A stretch of DNA of 64,000 bases, taken from the NCBI GenBank assembly GCA_039888615.1, contig JBDQQS010000009.1; one strand, given 5' to 3'. The notes under the pieces were generated by a model. It worked only from the letters and a program-made list of their open reading frames with translations. It did not search any database and was not told where the DNA came from. Shown here piece by piece: positions 18,718-27,436 of this stretch. The position numbers and the translations under genes are program-made. This DNA is from Flavimaribacter sp039888615. Its GTDB lineage: Bacteria > Pseudomonadota > Alphaproteobacteria > Rhizobiales > Rhizobiaceae. How positions within the stretch are numbered: position 1 is the first letter of the stretch; each line of letters starts with the position of its first letter.

Positions 18718-19914
18718 ATGACGCGAAAAAACTCCGCCGCCCAACGCCGGGTCTCCATTTTCGGATCGACAGGCTCGATCGGATGCAGCACGCTCGATGT
18801 CATTTCGCATCTGGGTGGGCGCGAAAACCTCCCTGTTGTTGCGCTTACCGGCATGGACAACATTCCCCTGCTTGCAAAACAGGCGCGCGCCTATGGCGCG
18901 GAACTGGCGGTCACGGCCGATGCATACCGCTATCAGGACTTGAAGAACGCACTCTCAGGGTCCGGCGTGGAAGTGGCGGCGGGCGCTTCGGGGCTGCTCG
19001 AGGCGGCGGAACGCGAGGTCGATTGCGTTATGGCAGGCATAGTCGGCATGGCGGGGCTCGCGCCGACGCTGGCTGCGGCTGCGCGGGGCGCGGATATAGC
19101 GCTCGCAAACAAGGAATGCCTGGTCGCGGCCGGCGCTCTTTTCAAGGCGCATATCCGGCAAGGCGGCGGACGGCTGCTTCCTGTCGACAGCGAGCACAAT
19201 GCAATCTTCCAGGTATTCGATCACGCCAACCCGGAAACTATTGAGCGGGTCATTCTGACCGCGTCCGGCGGACCGTTCCGCAACAGGAGCCTGCACGACA
19301 TGGCCGGCGTGACGCCGGAGCAGGCCAGTTCCCATCCCAACTGGTCGATGGGCATGAAGATATCCATCGACAGCGCTTCCATGTTCAACAAGGCGCTGGA
19401 AATGATCGAGGCGATGCATCTGTTTTCGCTGAAGCCGGAACAGATCGAGGTCGTCGTCCACCCTCAGTCGATCATCCATTCGATGGTTGGATATCGGGAC
19501 GGAACGGTGCTTGCGCAACTCGGCATGCCCGACATGCGCACGGCCATCGGTTATGCGCTCACCTATCCGACGCGTTCCGATCTGCCGGTCGAGCGGTTGG
19601 ATTTCAGCAGGCTTTCGCGGCTCGATTTCGAGCCGCCGGACGAAATCCGCTTTCCCGCGCTGGGTCTGGCGCGCAAGGCGATGGAGGATGGCGGCGCGGC
19701 CGGCGCGGTTCTCAACGGAGCAAAGGAAGTCGCCCTGGAAGGGTTCATCACCGGCAAGATCGGCTTTCTCGACATGGCGGAAATCGTCGACAGCGTCATG
19801 GAGAGACTGCCGTCTTCCGATCCCTTGCGCGATATCGAGGACGTCTACGAGGCTGACAAGGCGGCGCGGGAAGCAGCGCGCGGGTTCATCGGAGAAATGG
19901 GCCCGATTTCCTGA
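18718..19914 (+). CDS. dxr: 1-deoxy-D-xylulose 5-phosphate reductoisomerase
   Basis: The second enzyme of the MEP isoprenoid pathway (NADPH-dependent, 398 aa). The N-terminal nucleotide motif FGSTGSIGCSTLDVI, the substrate motif ANKECLVAAG, the metal/substrate segment VDSEHNAIFQ, and SMGMKISIDSASMFNKALE are all present. An upstream ATG (18631) is in frame, but the ATG at 18718 places the Rossmann motif at the usual distance from the N-terminus. It stands alone rather than in the usual uppS-cdsA-dxr-rseP operon, so a second copy elsewhere would be worth looking for. Confidence 0.92.
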   Translation: MTRKNSAAQRRVSIFGSTGSIGCSTLDVISHLGGRENLPVVALTGMDNIPLLAKQARAYGAELAVTADAYRYQDLKNALSGSGVEVAAGASGLLEAAEREVDCVMAGIVGMAGLAPTLAAAARGADIALANKECLVAAGALFKAHIRQGGGRLLPVDSEHNAIFQVFDHANPETIERVILTASGGPFRNRSLHDMAGVTPEQASSHPNWSMGMKISIDSASMFNKALEMIEAMHLFSLKPEQIEVVVHPQSIIHSMVGYRDGTVLAQLGMPDMRTAIGYALTYPTRSDLPVERLDFSRLSRLDFEPPDEIRFPALGLARKAMEDGGAAGAVLNGAKEVALEGFITGKIGFLDMAEIVDSVMERLPSSDPLRDIEDVYEADKAAREAARGFIGEMGPIS

Positions 19915-20133
19915 CCGCAAGGCTCTCGATCAGGCTACCGAACCGGCGCCGTTCATCGCCTGTTCAGGTTCAGCGAATTATGCACGGCGCGGTCCAGGAC
20001 GGGAATTGCGCGGGACGGTCCGTATCGACGATCAGAGCCGGCAAAAATTGTCCCCAAGGTAGTGCAAACACTCGAAAACTATGTATTGTACGGACGGCTC
20101 TTCCTCGATGGGAAGTTAAACGGAGGCTTTAGC

Positions 20134-20397
20134 ATGAAGAAATTGTTGGCTCTGGCGCTGGTGGCTGCATTCGTCGCCGGATGTACGCCGACCGAACAGG
20201 GCGCGGCTATCGGAGCAGGCACAGGCGCGGCCGTTGGCGCAATCGCGACGGGCACCGTCGGTGGAACGCTCGCAGGCGCAGCCATTGGCGGCGTGGCGGG
20301 CGCAGTGATCGGGCGCGTGTCCGAGGGCTCCAACCGGTGTTATTACCGCGACAGATATGGCCGTCGCTATGTCGACTCCTGCCCGCGGGGCTACTGA
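20134..20397 (+). CDS. Small glycine-zipper lipoprotein
   Basis: An 87-aa protein with a lipoprotein signal peptide ending in the lipobox VAGC, so it is predicted to be lipid-anchored. The mature part is a glycine-zipper segment (alternating Gly/Ala, about residues 28-65) followed by a Cys-, Tyr- and Arg-rich tail (CYYRDRYGRRYVDSC). Similar small lipoproteins are common in rhizobia as outer-membrane/osmotic-type proteins. The start is the ATG with AAACGGAGGC eight bases upstream. An intrinsic terminator follows 40 nt after the stop. Confidence 0.82.
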   Translation: MKKLLALALVAAFVAGCTPTEQGAAIGAGTGAAVGAIATGTVGGTLAGAAIGGVAGAVIGRVSEGSNRCYYRDRYGRRYVDSCPRGY

Positions 20398-20437
20398 TCG
20401 ACCGGGCAAGACGCCCTATCGCTATTGAATCCAGAAG

Positions 20438-20465
20438 CCGGCGACCGAAAGGTCGCCGGTTTTGT
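20438..20465 (+). terminator. Intrinsic terminator after the lipoprotein gene
   Basis: A perfect 9-bp stem CCGGCGACC / GGTCGCCGG with a GAAA tetraloop, followed by TTTTGTT. It also separates this gene from the convergent marR gene. Confidence 0.9.
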
Positions 20466-20488
20466 TCGTATGGCGCGCAATTCGCGTC

Positions 20489-20929
20489 CTAGGCCTCCTC
20501 GAAAGCCTCAAGCCCGGCATTGAGTTGATCGAACAACTCCGGTCCGAGCGTTTCTCTCAGCCGCCTCTCGAAATCGAGGGCGAGTTGCGCCAGGGCGCGG
20601 TAGTTTTTCTGCCCAAGCGCGGTCAGGGTCAGGTGCTCCACCCTTCTGTCTTTGCTGTCGGATTGCCGTTTCAGCCAGCGCCGGCCTTCGAGCGCCTGCA
20701 CAGCGCGGCTGACTTTGGTTTTGTGCATGGCTGAATGCCGCCCGATATCGGTAGCCGTCAGGCAGCCATATTGCCCAAGCGTCGCAAGGACCCGCCATTC
20801 CGGACGCGTCAGTCCGCTGTGCCGCCTATAAATTGCTGCAAAGCGCCGGCTCACTGTTTCAGCGGCGCGGTTCAGCCGGTAGGGCATGAACTGTTCGAGG
20901 GAGAGAAGCGGATCGGGCTCGTCTGCCAC
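20489..20929 (-). CDS. MarR-family transcriptional regulator of the homogentisate cluster
   Basis: A 146-aa winged-helix regulator. The DNA-binding region LTRPEWRVLATLGQYGCLTATDIG, the recognition region MHKTKVSRAVQALEGRRWLKR, and the wing SDSKDRRVEHLTLTALGQ fit MarR. The GTG at 20929 is chosen because GGAG lies six bases upstream; longer frames run into the divergent promoter and hmgA. It is transcribed divergently from hmgA with a 78-nt gap holding an inverted repeat, so it most likely represses hmgA and responds to an aromatic intermediate (inference). Confidence 0.85.
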   Translation of the reverse strand: MADEPDPLLSLEQFMPYRLNRAAETVSRRFAAIYRRHSGLTRPEWRVLATLGQYGCLTATDIGRHSAMHKTKVSRAVQALEGRRWLKRQSDSKDRRVEHLTLTALGQKNYRALAQLALDFERRLRETLGPELFDQLNAGLEAFEEA

Positions 20930-20960
20930 GGCAATCTCCGTTTGATAGTTACAAAATGGA

Positions 20961-20978
20961 TTGTTACGTTTGCAACAA
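20961..20978. promoter_or_regulatory. Probable MarR operator between marR and hmgA
   Basis: TTGTTAC-GTTT-GCAACAA is an inverted repeat with 6 of 7 bases matching per arm. It is centred in the only intergenic space between the divergent regulator and hmgA, about 30 nt before the hmgA start. This is the size and position expected for a MarR dimer site. Confidence 0.6.
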
Positions 20979-21007
20979 ATATACCAATCACCGTAGTGAG
21001 GGAAATC

Positions 21008-22324
21008 ATGCACGCCGCCTATATGCCCGGATTCGGCAATGATTTTGAGACCGAATCCCTGCCCAACGCCCTGCCGCAAGGCCAGAACAGCCCGCAGAAA
21101 TGCAATTACGGGCTCTACGCCGAACAGCTCTCCGGTTCGCCATTCACCGCGCCGCGTGGCACGAACGAGCGGTCATGGCTCTACCGGATCCGGCCGAGCG
21201 TGCGGCATACGAGCCGGTTTTCGTCGGTCGAACTTCCCTACTGGAAAACCGCGCCGCACATGACGGACGGCCACTTGACCATCGGACAGCTCCGGTGGAA
21301 CCCGGTTCCCATGCCGAATGAAAAGACCACCTTCATCGAAGGCGTGCGCACCATGACGACGGCGGGCGACGTGCATACGCAGGTCGGCATGGCGACCCAT
21401 GTCTATGTCTGCAACACGCCGATGGTCGACGACTATTTCTTCAACGCAGACGCCGAACTTCTCATTGTTCCGCAGATCGGCGGCCTCCAGGTCTTCACGG
21501 AAATGGGCAAGATCGATCTCGAGCCGCTCGAAATCTGCATCATCCCGCGCGGCATGATCTTTCAGGCAAGTCCCGTCGGAGAACAGGCTCGCGGCTACAT
21601 CTGCGAAAATTACGGCGCCAAGTTCACCCTTCCGGATCGCGGCCCGATCGGCGCAAATTGCCTTGCCAATCCGCGTGACTTCAAGACCCCGGTCGCCGCC
21701 TGGGAGGACAAGGAAACCGATTGTCGGGTTCATGTGAAATGGTGCGGTCGCTTCTATGTAACGGAGATCGGTCATTCGCCGCTCGACGTCATCGCCTGGC
21801 ACGGGAACTACGCGCCCTACAAGTATGATTTGAGAACCTATTCACCGGTGGGCGCAATTCTCTTTGACCATCCAGACCCGTCCATCTTCACGGTTTTGAC
21901 GGCGCCGAGCGGGGAAGAGGGAACCGCCAACATCGATTTCGTCATCTTCCCGCCGCGCTGGTTGGTGGCTGAACACACCTTCCGTCCGCCCTGGTATCAC
22001 CGCAACATCATGTCGGAATTCATGGGTCTCATTCAGGGGCAGTACGACGCCAAGGAAGAGGGATTCGTGCCGGGCGGCATGAGCCTGCACAACATGATGC
22101 TGCCGCACGGGCCCGACGCAATGGGTTTCGACAAAGCCTCGAATTCCAATCTTGGCCCGACGAAACTGGAAGAGACGATGGCGTTCATGTTCGAGACGCG
22201 TTTTCCTCAGCATGTGACACAATACGGCATGGATCTGGATACGTTGCAGGACGACTATATCGACTGCTGGAAAGATCTTGAAAAACACTTCGACGGTACG
22301 ATCGAAGGCAATTGGGGGAAATAG
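21008..22324 (+). CDS. hmgA: Homogentisate 1,2-dioxygenase
   Basis: A non-haem Fe(II) ring-cleavage enzyme (438 aa) turning homogentisate into maleylacetoacetate. The N-terminus YMPGFGNDFETESLPNALP, the middle IPRGMIFQ, the iron-site region PPWYHRNIMSEFMGLI and MLPHGPDAMGFDKAS are all typical. The start is the ATG after GAGGGAAATC; a longer open frame overlaps marR and is not used. It is the first gene of a plus-strand operon, with the FAA hydrolase ATG 1 nt after its stop. Confidence 0.95.
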   Translation: MHAAYMPGFGNDFETESLPNALPQGQNSPQKCNYGLYAEQLSGSPFTAPRGTNERSWLYRIRPSVRHTSRFSSVELPYWKTAPHMTDGHLTIGQLRWNPVPMPNEKTTFIEGVRTMTTAGDVHTQVGMATHVYVCNTPMVDDYFFNADAELLIVPQIGGLQVFTEMGKIDLEPLEICIIPRGMIFQASPVGEQARGYICENYGAKFTLPDRGPIGANCLANPRDFKTPVAAWEDKETDCRVHVKWCGRFYVTEIGHSPLDVIAWHGNYAPYKYDLRTYSPVGAILFDHPDPSIFTVLTAPSGEEGTANIDFVIFPPRWLVAEHTFRPPWYHRNIMSEFMGLIQGQYDAKEEGFVPGGMSLHNMMLPHGPDAMGFDKASNSNLGPTKLEETMAFMFETRFPQHVTQYGMDLDTLQDDYIDCWKDLEKHFDGTIEGNWGK

Positions 22325-22325
22325 G

Positions 22326-23345
22326 ATGAAACTCGCCACCTTGCGCGACGGTTCGCGTGACGGACAACTGGTTGTCGTCTCGCGGGATCTGACACAATGC
22401 ACTGTCGTCAATCATATCGCAGCAACGCTTCAGGACGTGCTTGACGACTGGTCCGCGCTTGCGCCGCGGCTGGCCAGAGCCGCGGAAGCGCTGGAATCCG
22501 GCTCGCAGCCGACGCAGCGCTTTCATGAGAGCGAGGCGCTTTCGCCACTGCCGCGCGCCTATCAGTGGGCTGACGGATCGGCCTATGTGAACCACGTCGA
22601 ACTGGTGCGAAAGGCGCGCAACGCCGAGATGCCGGCCAGCTTCTGGACGGATCCCCTGATGTATCAGGGCGGTTCCGACGCGTTTCTTGCGCCGCGTGAC
22701 GCCATCCGCATGGAAGACGACGCCTGGGGCATCGATATGGAAGGCGAGGTCGCCGTCATCGTCGACGATACGCCGATGGGCGCGAGCGTTGATGAGGCGC
22801 GGGACAGGATCCGGCTGGTCATGCTGGTCAACGACGTGTCTCTGAGAAATCTCATTCCCGCGGAGCTTGGCAAGGGGTTCGGCTTTTTCCAGAGCAAGCC
22901 TTCCTCCGCGTTTTCGCCGGTCGCAGTCACGCCGGACGAGCTTGGCGATGCGTGGGATGGCGGAAAGCTACATCGGCCGTTGCTTGTCGACTATAACGAC
23001 AAACCGTTCGGCCGGGCCGACGCGGGCGTCGACATGACCTTCGATTTCCCGACGCTGATCGCCCACGCAGCAAAATCGCGGCCGCTATCGGCGGGCGCAA
23101 TCATCGGCTCTGGCACGGTGTCCAACAAGCTCGACGGAGGGCCGGGGCGTTCGATAAGAGAGGGCGGGGCAGGCTTTTCCTGCATCGCCGAGATCAGAAT
23201 GATCGAGACGATCAATTCGGGCAAACCCACCACCCCCTTCATGTCGTTTGGAGACAAGGTTCGGATCGAGATGAAGGACGGCGCAGGCCACTCCATCTTC
23301 GGCGCTATCGAACAGACTGTAGAAAAATACGAGAGGAAATCCTGA
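22326..23345 (+). CDS. Fumarylacetoacetate hydrolase family protein
   Basis: A 339-aa FAA-hydrolase-fold protein, probably fumarylacetoacetase of the tyrosine pathway, giving fumarate and acetoacetate. Metal-site and fold motifs include MEGEVAVIVDDTPMG, LVNDVSLRNLIPAELGKGFGFFQSKPSS, and the late GSGTVSN segment. This short two-domain type differs from eukaryotic FAH but is common in proteobacterial hmg clusters. It starts 1 nt after hmgA, with a ribosome-binding site (GGGGGAAATAGG) inside hmgA, and is followed 3 nt later by the MBL gene, so it is tightly co-expressed. Confidence 0.88.
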   Translation: MKLATLRDGSRDGQLVVVSRDLTQCTVVNHIAATLQDVLDDWSALAPRLARAAEALESGSQPTQRFHESEALSPLPRAYQWADGSAYVNHVELVRKARNAEMPASFWTDPLMYQGGSDAFLAPRDAIRMEDDAWGIDMEGEVAVIVDDTPMGASVDEARDRIRLVMLVNDVSLRNLIPAELGKGFGFFQSKPSSAFSPVAVTPDELGDAWDGGKLHRPLLVDYNDKPFGRADAGVDMTFDFPTLIAHAAKSRPLSAGAIIGSGTVSNKLDGGPGRSIREGGAGFSCIAEIRMIETINSGKPTTPFMSFGDKVRIEMKDGAGHSIFGAIEQTVEKYERKS

Positions 23346-23348
23346 TCC

Positions 23349-24299
23349 ATGGCCAAGGAATTTGCGTCGCGCGGCGACATGACGGAAAAAGCCGTCACTT
23401 TTTCGGAAATCGGCCGCGATCTTTGGGCCTTCACTGCGGAGGGCGACCCCAACACGGGCGTGATCATCGGTGACGACTGCGTCATGATCGTTGACGCGCA
23501 GGCTACGCCGCGTCTCGCCAACAAGGTGGTCGAAAAGATCCGCGGAGTGACGGACAAGCCAATCCGCTACGTCGTCCTTTCTCACTACCACGCCGTTCGC
23601 GTGCTTGGCGCGTCCGCCTATGGCGCCGACGAGATCATTGCGTCGGACACCTGCCGCGCAATGGTCGCCGAGCGCGGACAGGAAGATTGGGATTCCGAAT
23701 TCGAGCGCTTTCCGCGTCTGTTTCAGGGGCATGAGAGCATTCCGGGCCTGACATGGCCGACCATGACTTTCGCGACAAAAATGACCGTTTATCTCGGCAA
23801 CAGGCGCGTCGACCTGATGCATCTGGGCCGCGCGCATACGGCTGGCGACATTGTCGCTTGGGTCCCCGACGAGGGGGTCATGTTCACCGGCGACATCGTC
23901 GAATACCATTCCGCATGTTACTGCGGCGACGGACATTTCAGCGACTGGGGCGCGACGCTCGATGCGATCAAGGCTTACCGGCCGGCGGCGATCGCGCCCG
24001 GCCGCGGCGACGCGCTCGTCGGCGACGAGATGGTGAATGCGGCGATCGAGAACACCCGCGATTTCGTCGAGAGCACCTATCGGCCGGCTGCAGCCGTTGC
24101 AGCCCGCGGGGGGTCGCTGAAGGACGCCTGGGACGCGGTCAGGGCTGAATGCGACCCGAAGTTTGCCGACTACGCAATCTATGAACATTGCCTCCCGTTC
24201 AATGTCGCGCGCGCCTATGACGAGGCGCAGGGCATGGATACGCCGCGGATATGGACAGCGGAACGCGACAAGCAGATGTGGGAGTCTCTCCAGGGCTGA
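23349..24299 (+). CDS. MBL-fold protein with altered metal site
   Basis: A 316-aa metallo-beta-lactamase-fold protein inside the homogentisate operon. The usual HxHxDH reads H79-Y-H81-A-V83-R84, so Asp and the second-site His are Val and Arg. The third His (RAHTAGD, H163) and the bridging Asp region (FTGDIVEYH, D182) remain, while the late GHG reads GRG (Arg219). The first metal site therefore looks intact and the second lost. I recall similar variants next to hmgA in other rhizobia, so this may be a defined subfamily rather than decay. Its substrate is unknown; a lactone or thioester from the pathway is a guess. Confidence 0.8.
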   Translation: MAKEFASRGDMTEKAVTFSEIGRDLWAFTAEGDPNTGVIIGDDCVMIVDAQATPRLANKVVEKIRGVTDKPIRYVVLSHYHAVRVLGASAYGADEIIASDTCRAMVAERGQEDWDSEFERFPRLFQGHESIPGLTWPTMTFATKMTVYLGNRRVDLMHLGRAHTAGDIVAWVPDEGVMFTGDIVEYHSACYCGDGHFSDWGATLDAIKAYRPAAIAPGRGDALVGDEMVNAAIENTRDFVESTYRPAAAVAARGGSLKDAWDAVRAECDPKFADYAIYEHCLPFNVARAYDEAQGMDTPRIWTAERDKQMWESLQG

Positions 24300-24332
24300 C
24301 AAGGTCCGGGACGGGAAGTCGGGAGGAGTTCC

Positions 24333-25940
24333 ATGAGCAAGATTTTCGAGACGCCGCTCTACGCCTATGAGCGCAGCGCGGACCAGGACGCCGAGAAGCC
24401 GGTCAGGCATCCGGTCGTCGTTATCGGCGCGGGCCCCATCGGTCTGGCCGCCGCCATCGATCTGGCGCAAGCCGACGTGCCGGTGGTGGTGCTGGACGAG
24501 AACGACCGGGTGAGCTGGGGATCGCGGGCGATCTGCTACGCCAAGCGGCCTCTGGAAATTCTCGACCGGCTTGGCTGCGGAGACGAATTCGTCGACAAGG
24601 GCGTGCAGTGGAACCTTGGTAAGGTCTATTTCGACGACCACAAGGTCTATGAATTCGACCTTCTGCCCGAGAAAGGGCACAAGCGGCCCGCCTTCGTCAA
24701 TCTGCAGCAATATCACTTCGAGGAATATCTGATCCACCGCGTGCGCCAGTTGCAGGCGCAGGGCAATCCGCTGGATCTGCGCGGCGGAAACCGTGTAACC
24801 CACATCGAACAGGATGAAACGGGCGCGCGCCTCAATGTCGAGACGTCCGAGGGCTCCTACCGTCTCGAAGCCGATTGGCTGATTGTCTGCGACGGCGCGA
24901 CCTCGCCGGCAAGAAGCGTTCTCGGTCTCGATTTTGTCGGCCGCGTCTTCGAGGACAATTTCCTGATTGCCGACGTCATAATGGACGCCGACTTCCCCGT
25001 CGAACGCCGCTTCTGGTTCGACCCGCCATTCAATCGCGGCCAGTCTGCGCTTCTGCACAAGCAGCCCGACAATGTCTGGCGCATCGATCTTCAGCTTGGC
25101 TGGAATATCGATCGCGATGAGGAGAAAAAGCCGGAAAAGGTCATCCCGCGACTCAAGGCCATGCTCGGGGACGACGCGAAATTCGAGCTGGAATGGGTTT
25201 CGATCTACACGTTCCAGTGCCGTCGCATGGAAACCTTTCTCCACGACCGGGTGATCTTTGCCGGTGATTCCGCGCACCAGGTCTCGCCTTTCGGCGCCAG
25301 AGGCGCCAATTCCGGCATTCAGGACACCGACAATCTCATCTGGAAGCTGAAGCTCGTCATGGACGGCAAGGCCCCGGAAAGCCTTCTGCGCAGCTACGAT
25401 TACGAGCGCATGCTCGCCGCCGACGAGAACATCCTCAACTCGACGCGCGCGACGGAGTTCATCACGCCGAAATCTGAGATCAGCCGCATCTTCCGCAACG
25501 CCGTGCTGGATCTGGCCGAGAAGCATGAGTTCGCCCGCAGTCTCGTCAATTCAGGACGCCTGTCCGTGCCGAGCGTCTATGACGGCTCGCCGCTCAACGG
25601 CAATGACGAACCGACGCTCCCGGACCGCGCCAGGCCCGGAGCGCCGGCAAGCGACGCGCCCGTCGGCGGCGCCTGGCTTATCGATCTGCTCGGCAACCGC
25701 TTCCAGCTCGTCGGGTTCAATGCCGAGGTTCCGGGATTGATGGAGATCGGCGGGATTCCGGTAGAAGGTCTCACTGTCGACGCGTCTTCCGAGGACGGTT
25801 TCATCCGGGATCGATATCTCGGCGACGAGAGCCAGGCTGTGTATCTGTTCCGGCCGGACCAGCACGTTGCGGCCCGATGGCTCTCCTTTGACGAAGCGGC
25901 AGTCGGGCAGGCGCTCAGGACCGCCGTCGGAAAGGGCTGA
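24333..25940 (+). CDS. FAD-dependent aromatic monooxygenase (MhpA/PheA class)
   Basis: A 535-aa flavoprotein hydroxylase. The N-terminal Rossmann motif VVIGAGPIGLAAAIDLA, the mid-region DWLIVCDGATSPARS, and the FAD motif VIFAGDSAHQVSPFGARGANSGIQD define class A flavin monooxygenases, with a thioredoxin-like C-terminal domain. It sits between the MBL gene and a DUF2783 gene that often accompanies such enzymes in homogentisate clusters. It could form homogentisate from a hydroxyphenylacetate-type substrate, an alternative entry beside HppD (inference). Confidence 0.85.
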   Translation: MSKIFETPLYAYERSADQDAEKPVRHPVVVIGAGPIGLAAAIDLAQADVPVVVLDENDRVSWGSRAICYAKRPLEILDRLGCGDEFVDKGVQWNLGKVYFDDHKVYEFDLLPEKGHKRPAFVNLQQYHFEEYLIHRVRQLQAQGNPLDLRGGNRVTHIEQDETGARLNVETSEGSYRLEADWLIVCDGATSPARSVLGLDFVGRVFEDNFLIADVIMDADFPVERRFWFDPPFNRGQSALLHKQPDNVWRIDLQLGWNIDRDEEKKPEKVIPRLKAMLGDDAKFELEWVSIYTFQCRRMETFLHDRVIFAGDSAHQVSPFGARGANSGIQDTDNLIWKLKLVMDGKAPESLLRSYDYERMLAADENILNSTRATEFITPKSEISRIFRNAVLDLAEKHEFARSLVNSGRLSVPSVYDGSPLNGNDEPTLPDRARPGAPASDAPVGGAWLIDLLGNRFQLVGFNAEVPGLMEIGGIPVEGLTVDASSEDGFIRDRYLGDESQAVYLFRPDQHVAARWLSFDEAAVGQALRTAVGKG

Positions 25941-25951
25941 GAGGAAAAGCC

Positions 25952-26155
25952 ATGTTGAATACCAATAAGAACATAGCGAGGCAGGACGACTTCCTGGAAG
26001 AACTCCTGGCCGCGCATGAGGGATTATCCAAGTCAGAAAGCGATGCTTTCAACGCCCGCCTGATCCTGCTTCTGGCCAATCATGTCGGCGATCTTGACGT
26101 GCTTCGCGAGGCGCTCAAGGCCGCTGCTTATTCCGGTAGCCGCCAGGTGGAATGA
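25952..26155 (+). CDS. DUF2783 domain-containing small protein
   Basis: A 67-aa, mostly helical acidic protein of the DUF2783 family (FLEELLAAHEGLSKSESDAFNARLILLLANHVGD). Members are repeatedly next to FAD monooxygenase genes and may assist them, but no activity is known. It starts 11 nt after the monooxygenase stop, behind GAGAGGAAAAGCC, so it is part of the operon. Confidence 0.8.
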   Translation: MLNTNKNIARQDDFLEELLAAHEGLSKSESDAFNARLILLLANHVGDLDVLREALKAAAYSGSRQVE

Positions 26156-26203
26156 CCTGAAACGCGTACCGGCGAGGCCGGACACAAGCGAAGGATATTC
26201 CGA

Positions 26204-26746
26204 ATGAAAATCGAACAGATTCACCACGTCGCCTATCGTTGCAAGGACGCGAAAGAAACCGTCGACTGGTACACGAAAATGCTTAACATGGACTTCGTGC
26301 TGGCGATCGCCGAGGATAATGTCCCGTCCACCCACGAACCCGATCCCTACATGCACATCTTTCTGGACGCAGGAAACGGCAATGTGCTGGCCTTCTTCGA
26401 GCTGCCGACCAAACCGCTGATGGGCCGCGACGAGAATACGCCGGCCTGGGTGCAGCACATCGCCTTCAAAGTGAAGGACCGTGACGCCCTGTTGGAGTAC
26501 AAGGATCATCTGGAAGAGAACGGCGTCGACGTGCTCGGCGTCACCGACCATTCGATTTTCCACTCGATCTATTTCTTTGATCCGAACGGACACCGCGTCG
26601 AACTTGCATGCCCGGATCCGGAGGAAGAAGAAATGCTGAAGCGTCTGGACGACGTCAAATGGGATATGCTTGAGGAATGGTCGCGAACGAAAAAGGCGCC
26701 GCGCCACGCAGACTGGATGCACGCCAAGGAACTCGCCGACACCTGA
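26204..26746 (+). CDS. VOC (glyoxalase/bleomycin resistance) family protein
   Basis: A 180-aa vicinal-oxygen-chelate fold protein with two beta-alpha-beta modules. The first begins IEQIHHVAYRCKDAKETVDWYTKML and the second WVQHIAFKVKDRDAL. Metal-ligand positions are the early His (HHVAYR), His in VQHIAF and the late Glu in GHRVELACP. Its place in the homogentisate cluster suggests a dioxygenase, isomerase or lyase step on an aromatic-derived substrate; the exact reaction is not evident. Confidence 0.82.
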   Translation: MKIEQIHHVAYRCKDAKETVDWYTKMLNMDFVLAIAEDNVPSTHEPDPYMHIFLDAGNGNVLAFFELPTKPLMGRDENTPAWVQHIAFKVKDRDALLEYKDHLEENGVDVLGVTDHSIFHSIYFFDPNGHRVELACPDPEEEEMLKRLDDVKWDMLEEWSRTKKAPRHADWMHAKELADT

Positions 26747-26789
26747 TCCGATGACGGGCGCCGGCGAAAACACAGACGACGGAGAGATA

Positions 26790-27434
26790 ATGTCGAGACC
26801 GGTTCTTTATGATTACTGGCGGTCATCCGCCAGTTATCGCGTACGGATTGCGCTCAATCTCATGGGCCTGGCCTATGACGCCGTGCCTGTGAACTTGCTG
26901 ACGGGTCAGCACCGCGGCGAGGACCATATCGCCCGCAATCCGCAAGGATTGGTGCCTGCCCTGGAGATCGACGGCCATATGCTGACCCAGTCGATGGCGA
27001 TCATCGAGTATCTCGACGAGACGCGTCCCGATCCGGGTTTTTTGCCGAAGGAAAAACACGAACGCGCGCGCGTGCGCGCGCTCGCCTATGCAATCGCGAT
27101 GGAGATCCATCCCGTTTGCAACCTCTCCGTCGCCGCGCATGTCGTGGAACTGACCGGACGCGACGAAGATCGGGTCGCCTGGATGAAGACATTCATTCGC
27201 AGGGGGCTGGTTGGTCTGGAAGGCATGCTTGCGGACGGCAAAAGCGGCATCTACTGCCATGGCGACACACCCACCATGGCCGATCTCTGTCTCGTTCCGC
27301 AGGTCTACAATGCAAAACGCTGGGAAGTCGAAATCTCAGATCTGGAGAGAATCAACACGATCTTTGAAAATTGCGCTGCGTTGGAAAGCTTTGCGGCGGC
27401 CCATCCCGACCGGATCGGACCGCCGCCGGATTAA
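26790..27434 (+). CDS. maiA: Maleylacetoacetate isomerase (zeta-class GST)
   Basis: A glutathione-dependent cis-trans isomerase turning maleylacetoacetate into fumarylacetoacetate (214 aa). The zeta-class active-site motif DYWRSSASYRVRIALN and the glutathione-binding NPQGLVPALE and LTQSMAIIEYLDE are present, followed by an all-helical C-terminal domain with GDTPTMADLCLVPQVYNA. The start is the ATG after GACGGAGAGATA; an upstream frame overlaps the VOC gene and is not used. It is the last gene of the plus-strand operon and converges with hppD, with 2 nt between stops. Confidence 0.93.
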   Translation: MSRPVLYDYWRSSASYRVRIALNLMGLAYDAVPVNLLTGQHRGEDHIARNPQGLVPALEIDGHMLTQSMAIIEYLDETRPDPGFLPKEKHERARVRALAYAIAMEIHPVCNLSVAAHVVELTGRDEDRVAWMKTFIRRGLVGLEGMLADGKSGIYCHGDTPTMADLCLVPQVYNAKRWEVEISDLERINTIFENCAALESFAAAHPDRIGPPPD

Positions 27435-27436
27435 TT

